Origin: Tridacna crocea
Taxonomy: Eukaryota > Mollusca > Bivalvia > Cardiida > Cardiidae
Reading direction: 5' to 3'
DNA length: 64,000 nucleotides
Assembly (NCBI GenBank): GCA_943736015.1
Contig: OX031058.1
Location: 24,887,001 to 24,951,000 of the forward strand
Shown here piece after piece: positions 54,701-62,713 of the stretch. Made by a program: the position numbers and the translations under genes. The notes beneath the pieces are model-generated. The model saw only the letters and a list, made by a program, of their open reading frames with translations, was not told the origin of the DNA and made no database searches. Numbering within the stretch: the first letter of the stretch is position 1; each line of letters opens with the position of its first letter.

Positions 54701-56247
54701 TTGTCTGGATGATATCTCGGACGAGTTCGAAAATGGGTCACGTGGGGTCAAAAACTAGGTCACCAGGTTAAATCTTAGAAAAACCTTTTGTACGCTCTAG
54801 AGGCCACATTTTCAGTCGGATACTCATGAAAGTTGGTCAGGATGTTTGTCTGGATGATATCTCGGACGAGTTTGAAAATGGGTCACGTGCGGTCAAAAAC
54901 TAGGTCACTAGGTCAAATCTTAGAAAAACCTTTTGTACGCTCTAGAGGCCACATTTCCAGATGGATACTCATGAAAGTTGGTCAGGATGTTTGTCTGGAT
55001 AATATCTCGGACGAGTTCGAAAATGGGTCACGTGGGGTCAAAAACTAGGTCACTAGGTCAAATCTTAGAAAAACCTTTTGTACGCTCTAGAGGCCACATA
55101 TTCAGTTGGATACTCATGAAAGTTGGTCAGGATATTTGTCTGGATGATATCTCGGACAAGATCGAAAATGGGTCATGTGGGGTCAAAAACTAGGTCACTA
55201 GGTCAAATGTTAGAAAAACCTTTTGTAGGCTCTAAAGGCCACATTTTCAGTCCGAAACTCTTGTAAGTTGGTCAGAATGTTTGTCTTGATGATATCTCAG
55301 ACAGGTTTGAAAATGGGTCATTGGGGGTTAAAAACTAGGTCACCAGGTCAAATCTTAGAAAAACCTTGTATATGCTCTGGATGCCACATTTTCAGTCCAA
55401 CACTCTTGAAAATTAGTCAGAATGTTTGCCTTTATAATATCTTGGATGTGTTTGAAAATGGGTCATGTTGGGTCAAAAACTGGGTCAATAGGTCAAATGT
55501 TATAAACACCTTTTGTATGCTCTGGAGGACACATTTTCAGTCTGATACTCCTAAAACTTGTTCATTATATTTGTCCTGGTGATACCTTGAATGAGATTGA
55601 AAATGGGTCATGTGGAGTCAAAAACTAGGTCAATGGGTCAAATATTAGAAAAACCTTGTGTACACTCTAGAGGCTACATTTTCTGCCTGATATTCTTCAG
55701 ACTTGGTCAGAATGTTTGTTTTGGTGATGTCTCAAAAGAGTTTGATAATGGGTAATTGTCGGGTCCAAAACTAGGTCACTTGATGAAATCTTAGAAAAAC
55801 CTTTTGTACACTGTAGAGGCCACATTTTCAGTCCAATACTCATGAAACTTGGCCAGAATGTTTGTCTTATTGATATCTCAAAAGTGTTTGATGATGGGTA
55901 ATGTCTGATAAAAAACTAGGTCACTGGGAAACTAGATGGTGCATGTTTGGTCAATAAACTCAGGTGAGCGATTTCAGGGCCATCATGGCCCTCTTGTTTT
56001 TTAATCTTGTACTAAACACAAAATTTAGATACTTCCAAAGCAAATGCAGACAACAAATCAGTTATATATATATTCCAACAGTTACTGTTTTCAAAAGGTT
56101 TCCTCACCAGGGTCATTTGAAGTTAGATTGTTTTGTTAAGAGTTGGTTGAAAGGTAGTTTTTCTTTTTTAGGTGAAAAAATTAAACCAGCTAGATCAAGA
56201 CGTGGATCTTGATGTTGAGAAAGATGATGATTATAATGCTGATGATG
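39544..56247 (+). CDS. STMND1: STMND1-like protein with stathmin-like domain; six exons, 3' end unresolved
   Basis: Exons: 39544-39730, 49178-49263, 50011-50094, 50958-51068, 52914-53021, 56172-56247, all GT-AG and phase-consistent (217 complete residues plus a split codon). The start MGCGSSQ gives Gly2 for myristoylation and Cys3 for palmitoylation. Residues 10-62 are polar and low-complexity. Residues 66-91 (SVAFTVTLDG, then PPPPRLQ) resemble the beta-hairpin/proline linker before the stathmin helix. Residues 98-192 are a charged helix with LTAEELAEKQRLADEKREAE and repeated R/E/Q heptads like stathmin's tubulin-binding repeats. The acidic tail DDDYNADD resembles the end of vertebrate STMND1. 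Stathmin-family proteins bind alpha/beta-tubulin; membrane tethering here is inferred from the N-terminus. The STMND1 assignment rests on my memory of the family layout; another invertebrate stathmin-like protein is the alternative. Confidence 0.75.
39937..40165 (-). mobile_element. TTAA-foldback MITE copy
   Basis: Reverse copy in STMND1-like intron 1, ends GGTAAAGGGTTAA. Just before it, 39769-39910 holds a truncated reverse relic. Confidence 0.82.
40345..40560 (+). mobile_element. Degenerate TTAA-foldback copy
   Basis: Keeps CTGAGGAAGCAGCCTTTTGAAA, CTGGTAACCATCATTTTC and the ATCTGCAAAAGCTTTG region; termini eroded. Confidence 0.55.
40704..40932 (+). mobile_element. TTAA-foldback MITE copy, reference quality
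   Basis: 229 bp, TTAACCCATTACCA to GGTAAAGAGTTAA, with an unbroken palindrome from ACACTGTGGGAAAAGG to CCTTTTCCCACAATGT. A good type copy for the family. Confidence 0.92.
40977..41640 (+). mobile_element. Three TTAA-foldback MITEs head to tail, sharing TTAA
   Basis: Copies 40977-41216, 41213-41410 and 41407-41640 abut with a single TTAA between neighbours. All are diverged, forward, with recognisable palindromes (GCTGGTAACCAGC, CTAATCCCCAGCATTTTC, TTCTGGTTACCAGA). Confidence 0.8.
41820..42033 (-). mobile_element. Diverged TTAA-foldback copy
   Basis: Reverse copy with right end GGTAAAGGGTTAA. The palindrome is destroyed (AAAACATAGTAGTTTTTAGG). Confidence 0.55.
42036..42930 (+). mobile_element. 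TTAA-foldback copy split by an inverted-minisatellite insert
   Basis: The left half (42036-42136) breaks off just after GGTAACCAGCATTTTC. The right half resumes at about 42800 with CGCATTTTCTCCTTTTCTTGC. Between them lies a ~660-bp insert bounded by GCCATAGGTAAAA-type arrays, 42141-42275 forward and about 42757-42795 reverse. Within the insert are three further diverged TTAA-foldback palindromes (about 42335, 42530, 42650). Confidence 0.7.
42141..42275 (+). repeat. GGTAAAAAAGCCATA degenerate minisatellite
   Basis: Units of about 13-17 bp with GGTAAAA and GCCATA/GCCAGA; the complementary array is near 42757-42795. Confidence 0.8.
43320..43534 (+). mobile_element. Diverged TTAA-foldback copy
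   Basis: TTAACCATTGACCGAACAATCCC to GGTAAAGAGTCAA. The palindrome is degraded. Confidence 0.65.
43551..43987 (+). mobile_element. Two adjacent TTAA-foldback MITEs sharing TTAA
   Basis: Copy 43551-43762 has lost its first palindrome arm. Copy 43759-43987 is intact, ending GGTAATGGGTTAA. The single TTAA at 43759-43762 serves both. Confidence 0.85.
44149..44458. mobile_element. GGATCC-terminated MITE, copy 2
   Basis: GCGCGGATCCAGATATC at the left and CTAGATCCGCCC at the right. The interior shares TTCTAACCACGAGGAAGTCT and CATTTTTGCCAAAAT with copy 1. Confidence 0.8.
44482..44634 (-). mobile_element. TTAA-foldback MITE, truncated
   Basis: Reverse copy intact to the palindrome centre (GCTGGTTATCAGCATTTTA), then lost. 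Confidence 0.75.
44922..45010. repeat. 38-bp-arm hairpin
   Basis: Arms 44922-44959 and 44973-45010 (CTATGTTGTGGGTACTCATT and its imperfect complement) around a 13-bp loop; it is downstream of a GACTGGTCGCCTCTGG repeat shared with 31652-31668. Confidence 0.75.
45140..45394 (+). mobile_element. tRNA-derived SINE
   Basis: The head resembles a tRNA with A box TGGTTCAGTGG and a degenerate B box near GGTTGTGAGTTTGATAC. The tail GTTAAACACCAATACAACC is of the kind common in mollusc SINEs. It is flanked by a 9-bp direct repeat AAGAAAATA (45131-45139 and 45395-45403). Confidence 0.85.
45841..46023 (-). mobile_element. TTAA-foldback MITE, second palindrome arm deleted
   Basis: Reverse copy running from the TACTACATGACAAAATTTTG side; after AAAATGCTGGTT it jumps to CTTCCTCAGGGTCATTAAAA and ends GGTAAATGGTTAA. 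Confidence 0.75.
46319..46769. mobile_element. 451-bp palindromic element with 5-bp target duplication
   Basis: Almost the whole element is one inverted repeat: arms about 215 bp with ends CACGGCGGGGAATCACGTGA and complement, spacer about 20 bp near 46534-46553. Both arms include a (CAA)n/(TTG)n run. It is flanked by TTTTA (46314-46318 and 46770-46774). The mirrored ORFs in the arms are by-products. Confidence 0.9.
47152..47540 (-). mobile_element. Two diverged TTAA-foldback copies in series
   Basis: The first runs 47152-47350 (lost second arm, ends GGTAACAGGGTAA). The second follows at once (ACACTTTACCAAACGAC) and ends near GGTAAAGGG at 47530. Confidence 0.65.
47966..48460 (+). pseudogene. 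LINE 3' fragment with RT-associated zinc knuckle
   Basis: Translation from about 47978 gives KYRNAVMKLRISAHQLS, an in-frame stop, then RNERICELCDKNEIEDEFH and LLVCPAYKELRHNYLK. The C-x2-C...H-x4-C pattern with IEDE-FH is the zinc-binding tail of LINE reverse transcriptases. The 3' side ends in (TGTTC)n at about 48438-48458, like a LINE tail. Dead remnant. Confidence 0.75.
48687..49121 (-). mobile_element. Two TTAA-foldback MITEs sharing TTAA
   Basis: Reverse copy 48687-48896 (second palindrome arm partly deleted) and full reverse copy 48893-49121, joined by one TTAA (48893-48896). The second ends 56 bp upstream of STMND1-like exon 2. Confidence 0.88.
49178..49263 (+). CDS. STMND1: STMND1-like exon 2
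   Basis: Encodes PKSVAFTVTLDGQLTENKLI and then GPPPPRLQ (64-91). Acceptor TTTTAG, donor GTAAGA, phase 0. The VxFxVTL strand and polyproline precede the helix, as in stathmins. Confidence 0.85.
50011..50094 (+). CDS. STMND1: STMND1-like exon 3, start of helix
   Basis: Encodes RLDPLNLPKLTAEELAEKQR and LADEKREA (92-119), like the SLEEIQKKLEAAEERRK start of the stathmin helix. Acceptor CTCTTTCAG, donor GTGAGT, phase 0. Confidence 0.88.
50543..50771 (+). mobile_element. TTAA-foldback MITE copy
   Basis: Forward copy between STMND1-like exons 3 and 4; left end ATAACCCTTTCCCA, right end GGTAAAGGGTTAA. A diverged reverse palindrome relic (about 50795-50900) follows. Confidence 0.84.
50958..51068 (+). 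CDS. STMND1: STMND1-like exon 4, basic/Gln helix
   Basis: Residues 120-156: ELKKRQSYSRKSSRRRMQIL then EAQRFDAQQQQLEKEQK. The SRKSSRRR cluster offers candidate basophilic-kinase sites. Acceptor TTTTTTTTCAG, donor GTAATT. Oppositely oriented TTAA-foldback elements lie on both sides (ending 186 bp upstream, starting 37 bp downstream). Confidence 0.86.
51106..51333 (-). mobile_element. TTAA-foldback MITE copy, full length
   Basis: Reverse copy starting 37 bp after the exon 4 donor; palindrome GTTGGAAAAGGAG..CTCCTTTTCCAAC. Confidence 0.86.
51504..51732 (-). mobile_element. TTAA-foldback MITE nested in an older copy
   Basis: 229-bp reverse copy. The flank before it (ACACTTTAGACTTGTCCAAA to GATGACACA) and after it (ATGTTGTTCAAAGGATG.. 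AAAATTATGGG) are the two halves of an older reverse copy, broken at TTAA. Confidence 0.82.
52040..52268 (+). mobile_element. TTAA-foldback MITE copy, full length
   Basis: Forward copy, 229 bp, centre GCTTGTAAGCAGC, ends TTAATCCTTTACCA and GGTAAAGGGTTAA. Confidence 0.87.
52647..52881 (-). mobile_element. TTAA-foldback MITE copy
   Basis: Reverse copy ending about 30 bp upstream of exon 5. The right end is altered to GTGTTGTTAAGTTTAA. Confidence 0.83.
52914..53021 (+). CDS. STMND1: STMND1-like exon 5, Arg/Glu helix
   Basis: Residues 157-192, LHESLESAGQSREARLRDIQ to RANRARER, similar in pattern to the second stathmin repeat (AKLERLREKDKHIEEVRKN). Acceptor TTGTACAG, donor GTAAAA, phase 0. A TTAA-foldback element ends about 30 bp before the acceptor. 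Confidence 0.86.
53678..53905 (+). mobile_element. TTAA-foldback MITE copy
   Basis: Forward copy, intact palindrome, right end GGTAAAGGCCGGGTTAA. It lies 14 bp before pearl-like copy A. Confidence 0.82.
53920..55997 (+). mobile_element. Pearl-like element A, 13 x 145-bp core
   Basis: Head AGCTCACCTGAGCACGAAGT with nested palindromes, GTC-rich tract (about 53974-54050), tandem core 54058 to about 55928, and tail CTCAGGTGAGCGATTTCAGG with hairpin AGGGCCATCATGGCCCT ending CTTGT. The ends are partly inverted repeats of each other. Units near the head are almost identical; distal ones are diverged. No protein is encoded: 145 is not a multiple of 3, so the same 71-codon ORF recurs in rotating frames. 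It sits in STMND1-like intron 5. Confidence 0.88.
56172..56247 (+). CDS. STMND1: STMND1-like exon 6, acidic tail
   Basis: Residues 193-217, VKKLNQLDQDVDLDVEKDDD then YNADD, plus one base. Acceptor TTTTTTAG, donor GTAAGT, phase 1, so at least one more exon must follow. Confidence 0.83.
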
Positions 56248-56394
56248 GTAAGTTCGATAGTTGGGAACTCTATATTGCCCACACTCTTTACTGGGCATTA
56301 TAAATTTCTAAGTGGATTTATTATAATCACAGTCTTCGTTGATGACCATGAAAACATTCATTGAAATTATGAGAAGCCTTTTCAGATTTAACTT

Positions 56395-56600
56395 TTTACA
56401 AGGCCACAAAAAACTTTATAAATGTCCAAATTGAAAGTACTTGCAGATTTACAAATTGAAAATTGCTCAAAGATGAGATGTGACTCTTTAGTGTAGAAAA
56501 CACAGTGAGAACAGGAAAAAATGATGGTTACCAGCATTTTTTCCTTTTTCCGTGAGTCCTATCAGAGCTGTCTTTGGCAGGATTACTAAAAATAAGACAG
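56395..56600 (-). mobile_element. Degenerate TTAA-foldback relic
   Basis: Traces: CCAAATTGAAAGTACTTGCAGA, then GTAGAAAACACAGTGAG and GATGGTTACCAGCATTTTTTCC. Confidence 0.5.
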
Positions 56601-56887
56601 GGTAAATAAAAGTGAAAAAATGCTGTGAAAAGTTCAACTGCCCATCACAATAGTATTTCAATTTTAGCATCACTTATATAACAACATTTCTAACACAGTT
56701 TATAGTTTACATTTTCAATAAAAACCAATGAAAAACAAACAATTTCATAGGCAAAGGATCATAGAATGGACAAACAATTCAATAGTCAAGTTTTATGAAC
56801 ACAAAACTATTCAAAGGGAATCCTATAGATCTACGGTATTTCATTGTTGAATTACAGAGTTATCAATTTTAATGCTCTTGCACTTCT

Positions 56888-57114
56888 ATTCTTTTCCCAA
56901 ACAATCCCATGTATTAACGACCTTGAGACACCGGTCTTTTGAAAACATTGAAGGAAAAGGAGAAAATGCTGGTGACCAGCATTTTCTCCTTTTCCCACAA
57001 TATTTTCTACCCTTCCAAGGACAAATACCATCATTGGAGCAGTATGGGATTTGACATCTGCATATGCTTTGAGCTTGGACTGGTCTAAATTTTTGTCGTC
57101 TGGTACAGAGTTAA
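56888..57114 (+). mobile_element. TTAA-foldback MITE copy
   Basis: Forward copy, centre GCTGGTGACCAGC, right end GGTACAGAGTTAA; left end TTCTTTTCCCA. Confidence 0.8.
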
Positions 57115-57330
57115 ACTGAAACCTGTGTCTGTGCTGATGTGTACTGTTAGTTTTACTATTTTCAAAAAACAAGAGTTGAAGTATTTACATAGCCCTGTCA
57201 TCTTCTGTGCTGTACAAATATTTTGACATTTTCTCATATCTTCAACTTGGGCTTATTATTCAGTGTCAAAATGGAACCCATAGTAGAAGTGCAGGCAACA
57301 CCAAAAATATTTTTACAAATTCATGCTCAG

Positions 57331-57559
57331 TTAACCCATTACCACACCATCCCTACTTTTGACGCCCCCGAGAAAGAAGCCTTTTGAAAACACTGTGGGA
57401 AAAGGAGAAAATGCTGGTAACCAGCATTTTCTCCTTTTCCCACAGTTTTTTCTACCCTTCCCAGAACAAATTTCAATTTTTCAGTCACCTTTATTTTGTC
57501 GTCTGCAAATGCTTTCAATTTGGACCAGTCCAAATTTTTCTCGTGTGGTAATGGGTTAA
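57331..57559 (+). mobile_element. TTAA-foldback MITE copy, full length
   Basis: 229 bp; very close to the copies at 40704 and (reverse) 26296 and 48893, so it belongs to a young subfamily. Confidence 0.9.
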
Positions 57560-57770
57560 GGACTGAAAAAGCAACAGTTACTGCAGCTGAGCATTTGTAC
57601 CCATTATGTGATACCATTGTTTTGTCTTGTAAATGACAACATGACATTGTAGCATAAGGTCAAAATACAAGAAATTCCGGTTTTTGCCTTAAGATTTGCA
57701 CACGATATCATGTATTCTATCACAATTTGTCTATTATCCATATTTTACAAGTCTTCTGATGCTAATTTGT

Positions 57771-60068
57771 TTAACTTATTACAAATCAACAAAATTTTGG
57801 ACATATCCAAATTGAAAACAATTGCAGACGACAAAATTAAAGTTGGCATAAATGACATGTTTTTAGCTCACCTGAGCACGAAGTGCTCATGGTGAGCTAT
57901 TGTGATCGTGCTGTGTCCGTCGTCCGTCGTCCGTCGTGCGTCGTGCGTCGTGCGGCGTGCGTCGTGCGTCGTGCGTCGTCTGTCGTCAACTTTTTACCTT
58001 GTGTACGCTCTAGAGGCCACAGTTTTAGTCGGATACTCATGAAAGTTGGTCAGGATGTTTGTCTCGATGAAATCTCGGACGAGTTCGAAAATGGGTCATG
58101 TGGGCTCAAAAACTAGGTCACTAGGTCAAATCTTAGAAAAACCTTGTGTACGCTCTAGAGGCCACATTTTCAGTCGGATACTCATGAAAGTTGGTCAGGA
58201 TGTTTGTCTCGATGATATCTCGGACGAGTTCGAAAATGGGTCACGTGGGGTCAAAAACTAGGTCACCAGGTCAAATCTTAGAAAAACCTTGTGTACGCTC
58301 TAGAGGCCACATTTTCAGTCGGATACTCATGAAAGTTGGTCAGGATGTTTGTCTGGATGATATCTCGGACGAGTTCGAAAATGGGTCACGTGGGGTCAAA
58401 AACTAGGTCACCAGGTCAAATCTTAGAAAAACCTTTTGTACGCTCTAGAGGCCACATTTTCAGTCGGATACTCATGAAAGTTGGTCAGGATGTTTGTCTG
58501 GATGATATCTCGGACGAGTTCGAAAATGGGTCACGTGGGGTCAAAAACTAGGTCACCAGGTCAAATCTTAGAAAAACCTTTTGTACGCTCTAGAGGCCAC
58601 ATTTTCAGTCGGATACTCATGAAAGTTGGTCAGGATGTTTGTCTGGATGATATCTCGGACGAGTTCGAAAATGGGTCACGTGGGGTCAAAAACTAGGTCA
58701 CCAGGTCAAATCTTAGAAAAACCTTTTGTACGCTCTAGAGGCCACATTTTCAGTCGGATACTCATGAAAGTTGGTCAGGATGTTTGTCTGGATGATATCT
58801 CGGACGAGTTCGAAAATGGGTCACGTGGGGTCAAAAACTAGGTCACCAGGTCAAATCTTAGAAAAACCTTTTGTACGCTCTAGAGGCCACATTTTCAGTC
58901 GGATACTCATGAAAGTTGGTCAGGATGTTTGTCTGGATGATATCTCGGACGAGTTCGAAAATGGGTCACGTGGGGTCAAAAACTAGGTCACCAGGTCAAA
59001 TCTTAGAAAAACCTTTTGTACGCTCTAGAGGCCACATTTCCAGTCGGATACTCATGAAAGTTGGTCAGGATATTTGTCTGGATGATATCTCGGACAAGAT
59101 CGAAAATGGGTCATGTGGGGTCAAAAACTAGGTCACTAGGTCAAATGTTAGAAAAACCTTTTGTAGGCTCTAAAGGCCACATTTTCAGTCCGAAACTCTT
59201 GTAAGTTGGTCAGAATGTTTGTCTTGATGATATCTCAGACAGGTTTGAAAATGGGTCATTGGGGGTTAAAAACTAGGTCACCAGGTCAAATCATAGAAAA
59301 ACCTTGTATATGCTCTGGATGCCACATTTTCAGTCCAACACTCTTGAAAATTAGTCAGAATGTTTGCCTTTATAATATCTTGGATGAGTTTGAAAATGGG
59401 TCATGTTGGGTCAAAAACTGGGTCAATAGGTCAAATGTTATAAACACCTTTTGTATGCTCTGGAGGACACATTTTCAGTCTGATACTCCTAAAACTTGTT
59501 CATAATATTTGTCCTGGTGATACCTTGAATGAGATTGAAAATGGGTCATGTGGAGTCAAAAACTAGGTCAATGGGTCAAATATTAGAAAAACCTTGTGTA
59601 CACTCTAGAGGCTACATTTTCTGCCTGATATTCTTCAGACTTGGTCAGAATGTTTGTTTTGGTGATGTCTCAAAAGAGTTTGATAATGGGTAATTGTCGG
59701 GTCCAAAACTAGGTCACTTGATGAAATCTTAGAAAAACCTTTTGTACACTGTAGAGGCCATATTTTCAGTCCAATACTCATGAAACTTGGCCAGAATGTT
59801 TGTCTTATTGATATCTCAAAAGTGTTTGATGATGGGTAATGTCTGATAAAAAACTAGGTCACTGGGAAACTAGATGGTGCATGTTTGGTCAATAAACTCA
59901 GGTGAGCGATTTCAGGGCCATCATGGCCCTCTTGTTTGTTGATAGAGCAGAAAAGATTGTGGGAAAAGGAGAAAATACTGGTGACCAGCATTTTCTCCTT
60001 TTCTCATAATGTTTTCGAAAGGCTTTTTACTCGAGGTTGTTAAAAGTCCAGACTGTGGGAAAGGATTG
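57771..60068 (-). mobile_element. TTAA-foldback MITE interrupted by pearl-like element B
   Basis: The reverse copy starts TTAACTTATTACAAATC (57771-57860) and resumes after the pearl-like element with GATAGAGCAGAAAAGATTGTGGG to GGGAAAGGATTGA (59937-60068). Confidence 0.82.
57865..59935 (+). mobile_element. Pearl-like element B, 13 x 145-bp core
   Basis: Same layout as A, tandem core 57996 to about 59867. Head-proximal units are even more uniform than in A, and it lacks the CCAGATGGA variant unit that A and C share. Confidence 0.88.
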
Positions 60069-60291
60069 AGGATGATCACTCTTAAGTCAAATGTTACATG
60101 TAAAATGTGGTCTTTAATTTCCAGATACACTAAAGCACTACCCATTTCAATATCCAACTCGTAGGTACAAGTTCTAGAAATTTTTCTATAGAACTGTTAT
60201 GCTTTTACCATATTTATTTCTCTTTTCATATGTCTTAATACTTTTTGGACAAACACAAAGGCTCTGTACTCATAGGTATTTAGAAATAAGT

Positions 60292-60450
60292 TTAACCCTT
60301 TACCACACATCAAAAATCTAGACTTATCCATATCAAAAGAGTTTAAATAACTATTGTCCTTTGAATACATAGAAAACATTTTGCACAATGTTTTTAAAAG
60401 CCCTCTTCTTTACAGTTATTAAAACTCTGGATTTTGTGTTAAGGAGTTAA
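60292..60450 (-). mobile_element. TTAA-foldback MITE, palindrome deleted
   Basis: TTAACCCTTTACCACAC to GGAGTTAA with the hairpin missing (AGAAAACATTTTGCACAATG junction). Confidence 0.75.
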
Positions 60451-60482
60451 GGAGACGCCATAATTTTTTCCCCCTTTTTTTT

Positions 60483-62546
60483 AACTCACCTGAGCACGAA
60501 GTGCTCATGGTGAGCTATTGTGATCGTGCTGTGTCCGTCGTCCGTCGTCCGTCGTGCGTCGTGCGTCGTGCGGCGTGCGTCGTGCGTCGTCCGTCGTCAA
60601 CTTTTTACCTTGTGTACGCTCTAGAGGCCACAGTTTTAGTCGGATACTCATGAAAATTGGTCAGGATGTTTGTCTCGATGAAATCTCGGACGAGTTCGAA
60701 AATGGGTCATGTGGGGTCAAAAACTAGGTCACTAGGTCAAATCTTAGAAAAACCTTGTGTACGCTCTAGAGGCCACATTTTGAGTCGGATACTCATGAAA
60801 GTTGGTCAGGATGTTTGTCTCGATGATATCTCGGACGAGTTTGAAAATGGGTCACGTGGGGTCAAAAACTAGGTCACCAGGTCAAATCTTAGAAAAACCT
60901 TGTGTACGCTCTAGAGGCCACATTTTCAGTCGGATACTCATGAAAGTTGGTCAGGATGTTTGTCTGGATGATATCTCGGACGAGTTCGAAAATGGGTCAC
61001 GTGGGGTCAAAAACTAGGTCACCAGGTCAAATCTTAGAAAAACCTTTTGTACGCTCTAGAGGCCACATTTTCAGTCGGATACTCATGAAAGTTGGTCAGG
61101 ATGTTTGTCTGGATGATATCTCGGACGAGTTCGAAAATGGGTCACGTGGGGTCAAAAACTAGGTCACCAGGTCAAATCTTAGAAAAACCTTTTGTACGCT
61201 CTAGAGGCCACATTTTCAGTCGGATACTCATGAAAGTTGGTCAGGATGTTTGTCTGGATGATATCTCGGACGAGTTCGAAAATGGGTCACGTGGGGTCAA
61301 AAACTAGGTCACCAGGTCAAATCTTAGAAAAACCTTTTGTACGCTCTAGAGGCCACATTTTCAGTCGGATACTCATGAAAGTTGGTCAGGATGTTTGTCT
61401 GGATGATATCTCGGCCGAGTTCGAAAATGGGTCACGTGGGGTCAAAAACTAGGTCACTAGGTCAAATCTTAGAAAAACCTTTTGTACGCTCTAGAGGCCA
61501 CATTTCCAGATGGATACTCATGAAAGTTGGTCAGGATGTTTGTCTGGATGATATCTCGGACGAGTTTGAAAATGGGTCACGTGGGGTCAAAAACTAGGTC
61601 ACTAGGTCAAATCTTAGAAAAACCTTTTGTACGCTCTAGAGGCCACATTTTCAGTTGGATACTCATGAAAGTTGGTCAGGATATTTGTCTGGATGATATC
61701 TCGGACAAGATCGAAAATGGGTCATGTGGGGTCAAAAACTAGGTCACTAGGTCAAATGTTAGAAAAACCTTTTGTAGGCTCTAAAGGCCACATTTTCAGT
61801 CCGAATCTCTTGTAAGTTGGTCAGAATGTTTGTCTTGATGATATCTCAGACAGGTTTGAAAATGGGTCATTGGGGGTTAAAAACTAGGTCACCAGGTCAA
61901 ATCTTAGAAAAACCTTGTATATGCTCTGGATGCCACATTTTCAGTCCAACACTCTTGAAAATTAGTCAGAATGTTTGCCTTTATAATATCTTGGATGAGT
62001 TTGAAAATGGGTCATGTTGGGTCAAAAACTGGGTCAATAGGTCAAATGTTATAAACACCTTTTGTATGCTCTGGAGGACACATTTTCAGTCTGATACTCC
62101 TAAAACTTGTTCATTATATTTGTCCTGGTGATACCTTGAATGAGATTGAAAATGGGTCATGTGGAGTCAAAAACTAGGTCAATGGGTCAAATATTAGAAA
62201 AACCTTGTGTACACTCTAGAGGCTACATTTTCTGCCTGATATTCTTCAGACTTGGTCAGAATGTTTGTTTTGGTGATGTCTCAAAAGAGTTTGATAATGG
62301 GTAATTGTCGGGTCCAAAACTAGGTCACTTGATGAAATCTTAGAAAAACCTTTTGTACACTGTAGAGGCCACATTTTCAGTCCAATACTCATGAAACTTG
62401 GCCAGAATGTTTGTCTTATTGATATCTCAAAAGTGTTTGATGATGGGTAATGTCTGATAAAAAACTAGGTCACTGGGAAACTAGATGGTGCATGTTTGGT
62501 CAATAAACTCAGGTGAGCGATTTCAGGGCCATCATGGCCCTCTTGT
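60483..62546 (+). mobile_element. Pearl-like element C, 13 x 145-bp core
   Basis: Same layout, tandem core 60607 to about 62478. The head reads AACTCACCTGAGC (one change). The right flank TTTTCAAAAGCCTCCTCCTTAG is the tail of a TTAA-foldback copy. Confidence 0.88.
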
Positions 62547-62666
62547 TTTCAAAAGCCTCCTCCTTAGGGTTGTCAAAACACAGAATAGTGAAATAAAGGG
62601 GTTGAGGATTATCATTTATGGTTTACCAGTAAATTTTTCTGGCTCCAATACATGTTTTGCAATCAG

Positions 62667-62713
62667 ATGAAATAATACACTTAACAGAAATAAAATCTGT
62701 ATCTACACTGTGA
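62667..62713 (+). CDS. Candidate terminal exon of the STMND1-like gene
   Basis: After acceptor GCAATCAG the phase fits exon 6, giving D-EIIHLTEIKSVSTL and TGA, so the tail would read YNADDDEIIH. A rival acceptor at 62757 (GTACAG) would give D-KVCFALGFEWSKY and TAG. Both are guesses; the true last exon may lie outside the window. Confidence 0.2.

Noticed and set aside
56383..56460. Terminal STMND1-like exon after TTTTCAG near 56385
   Set aside because: The phase fits, but the encoded tail (DLTFYKATKNF..) overlaps a TTAA-foldback relic and resembles no family tail.
40712..57647. Many 60-100-codon ORFs reading ENIVGKGENAG-QHFLLFP
   Set aside because: All come from the TTAA-foldback palindrome in one strand or the other.
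54108..62131. Repeated 71-codon ORFs (MVRMFVWMISRT-type) in the 145-bp arrays
   Set aside because: They recur every 145 bp, so the frame rotates and stops at the same spot. This is a by-product of a non-coding tandem repeat.
53920..62546. CRISPR array
   Set aside because: Regular repeats exist, but unit and spacing are those of a eukaryotic tandem element with no distinct spacers.
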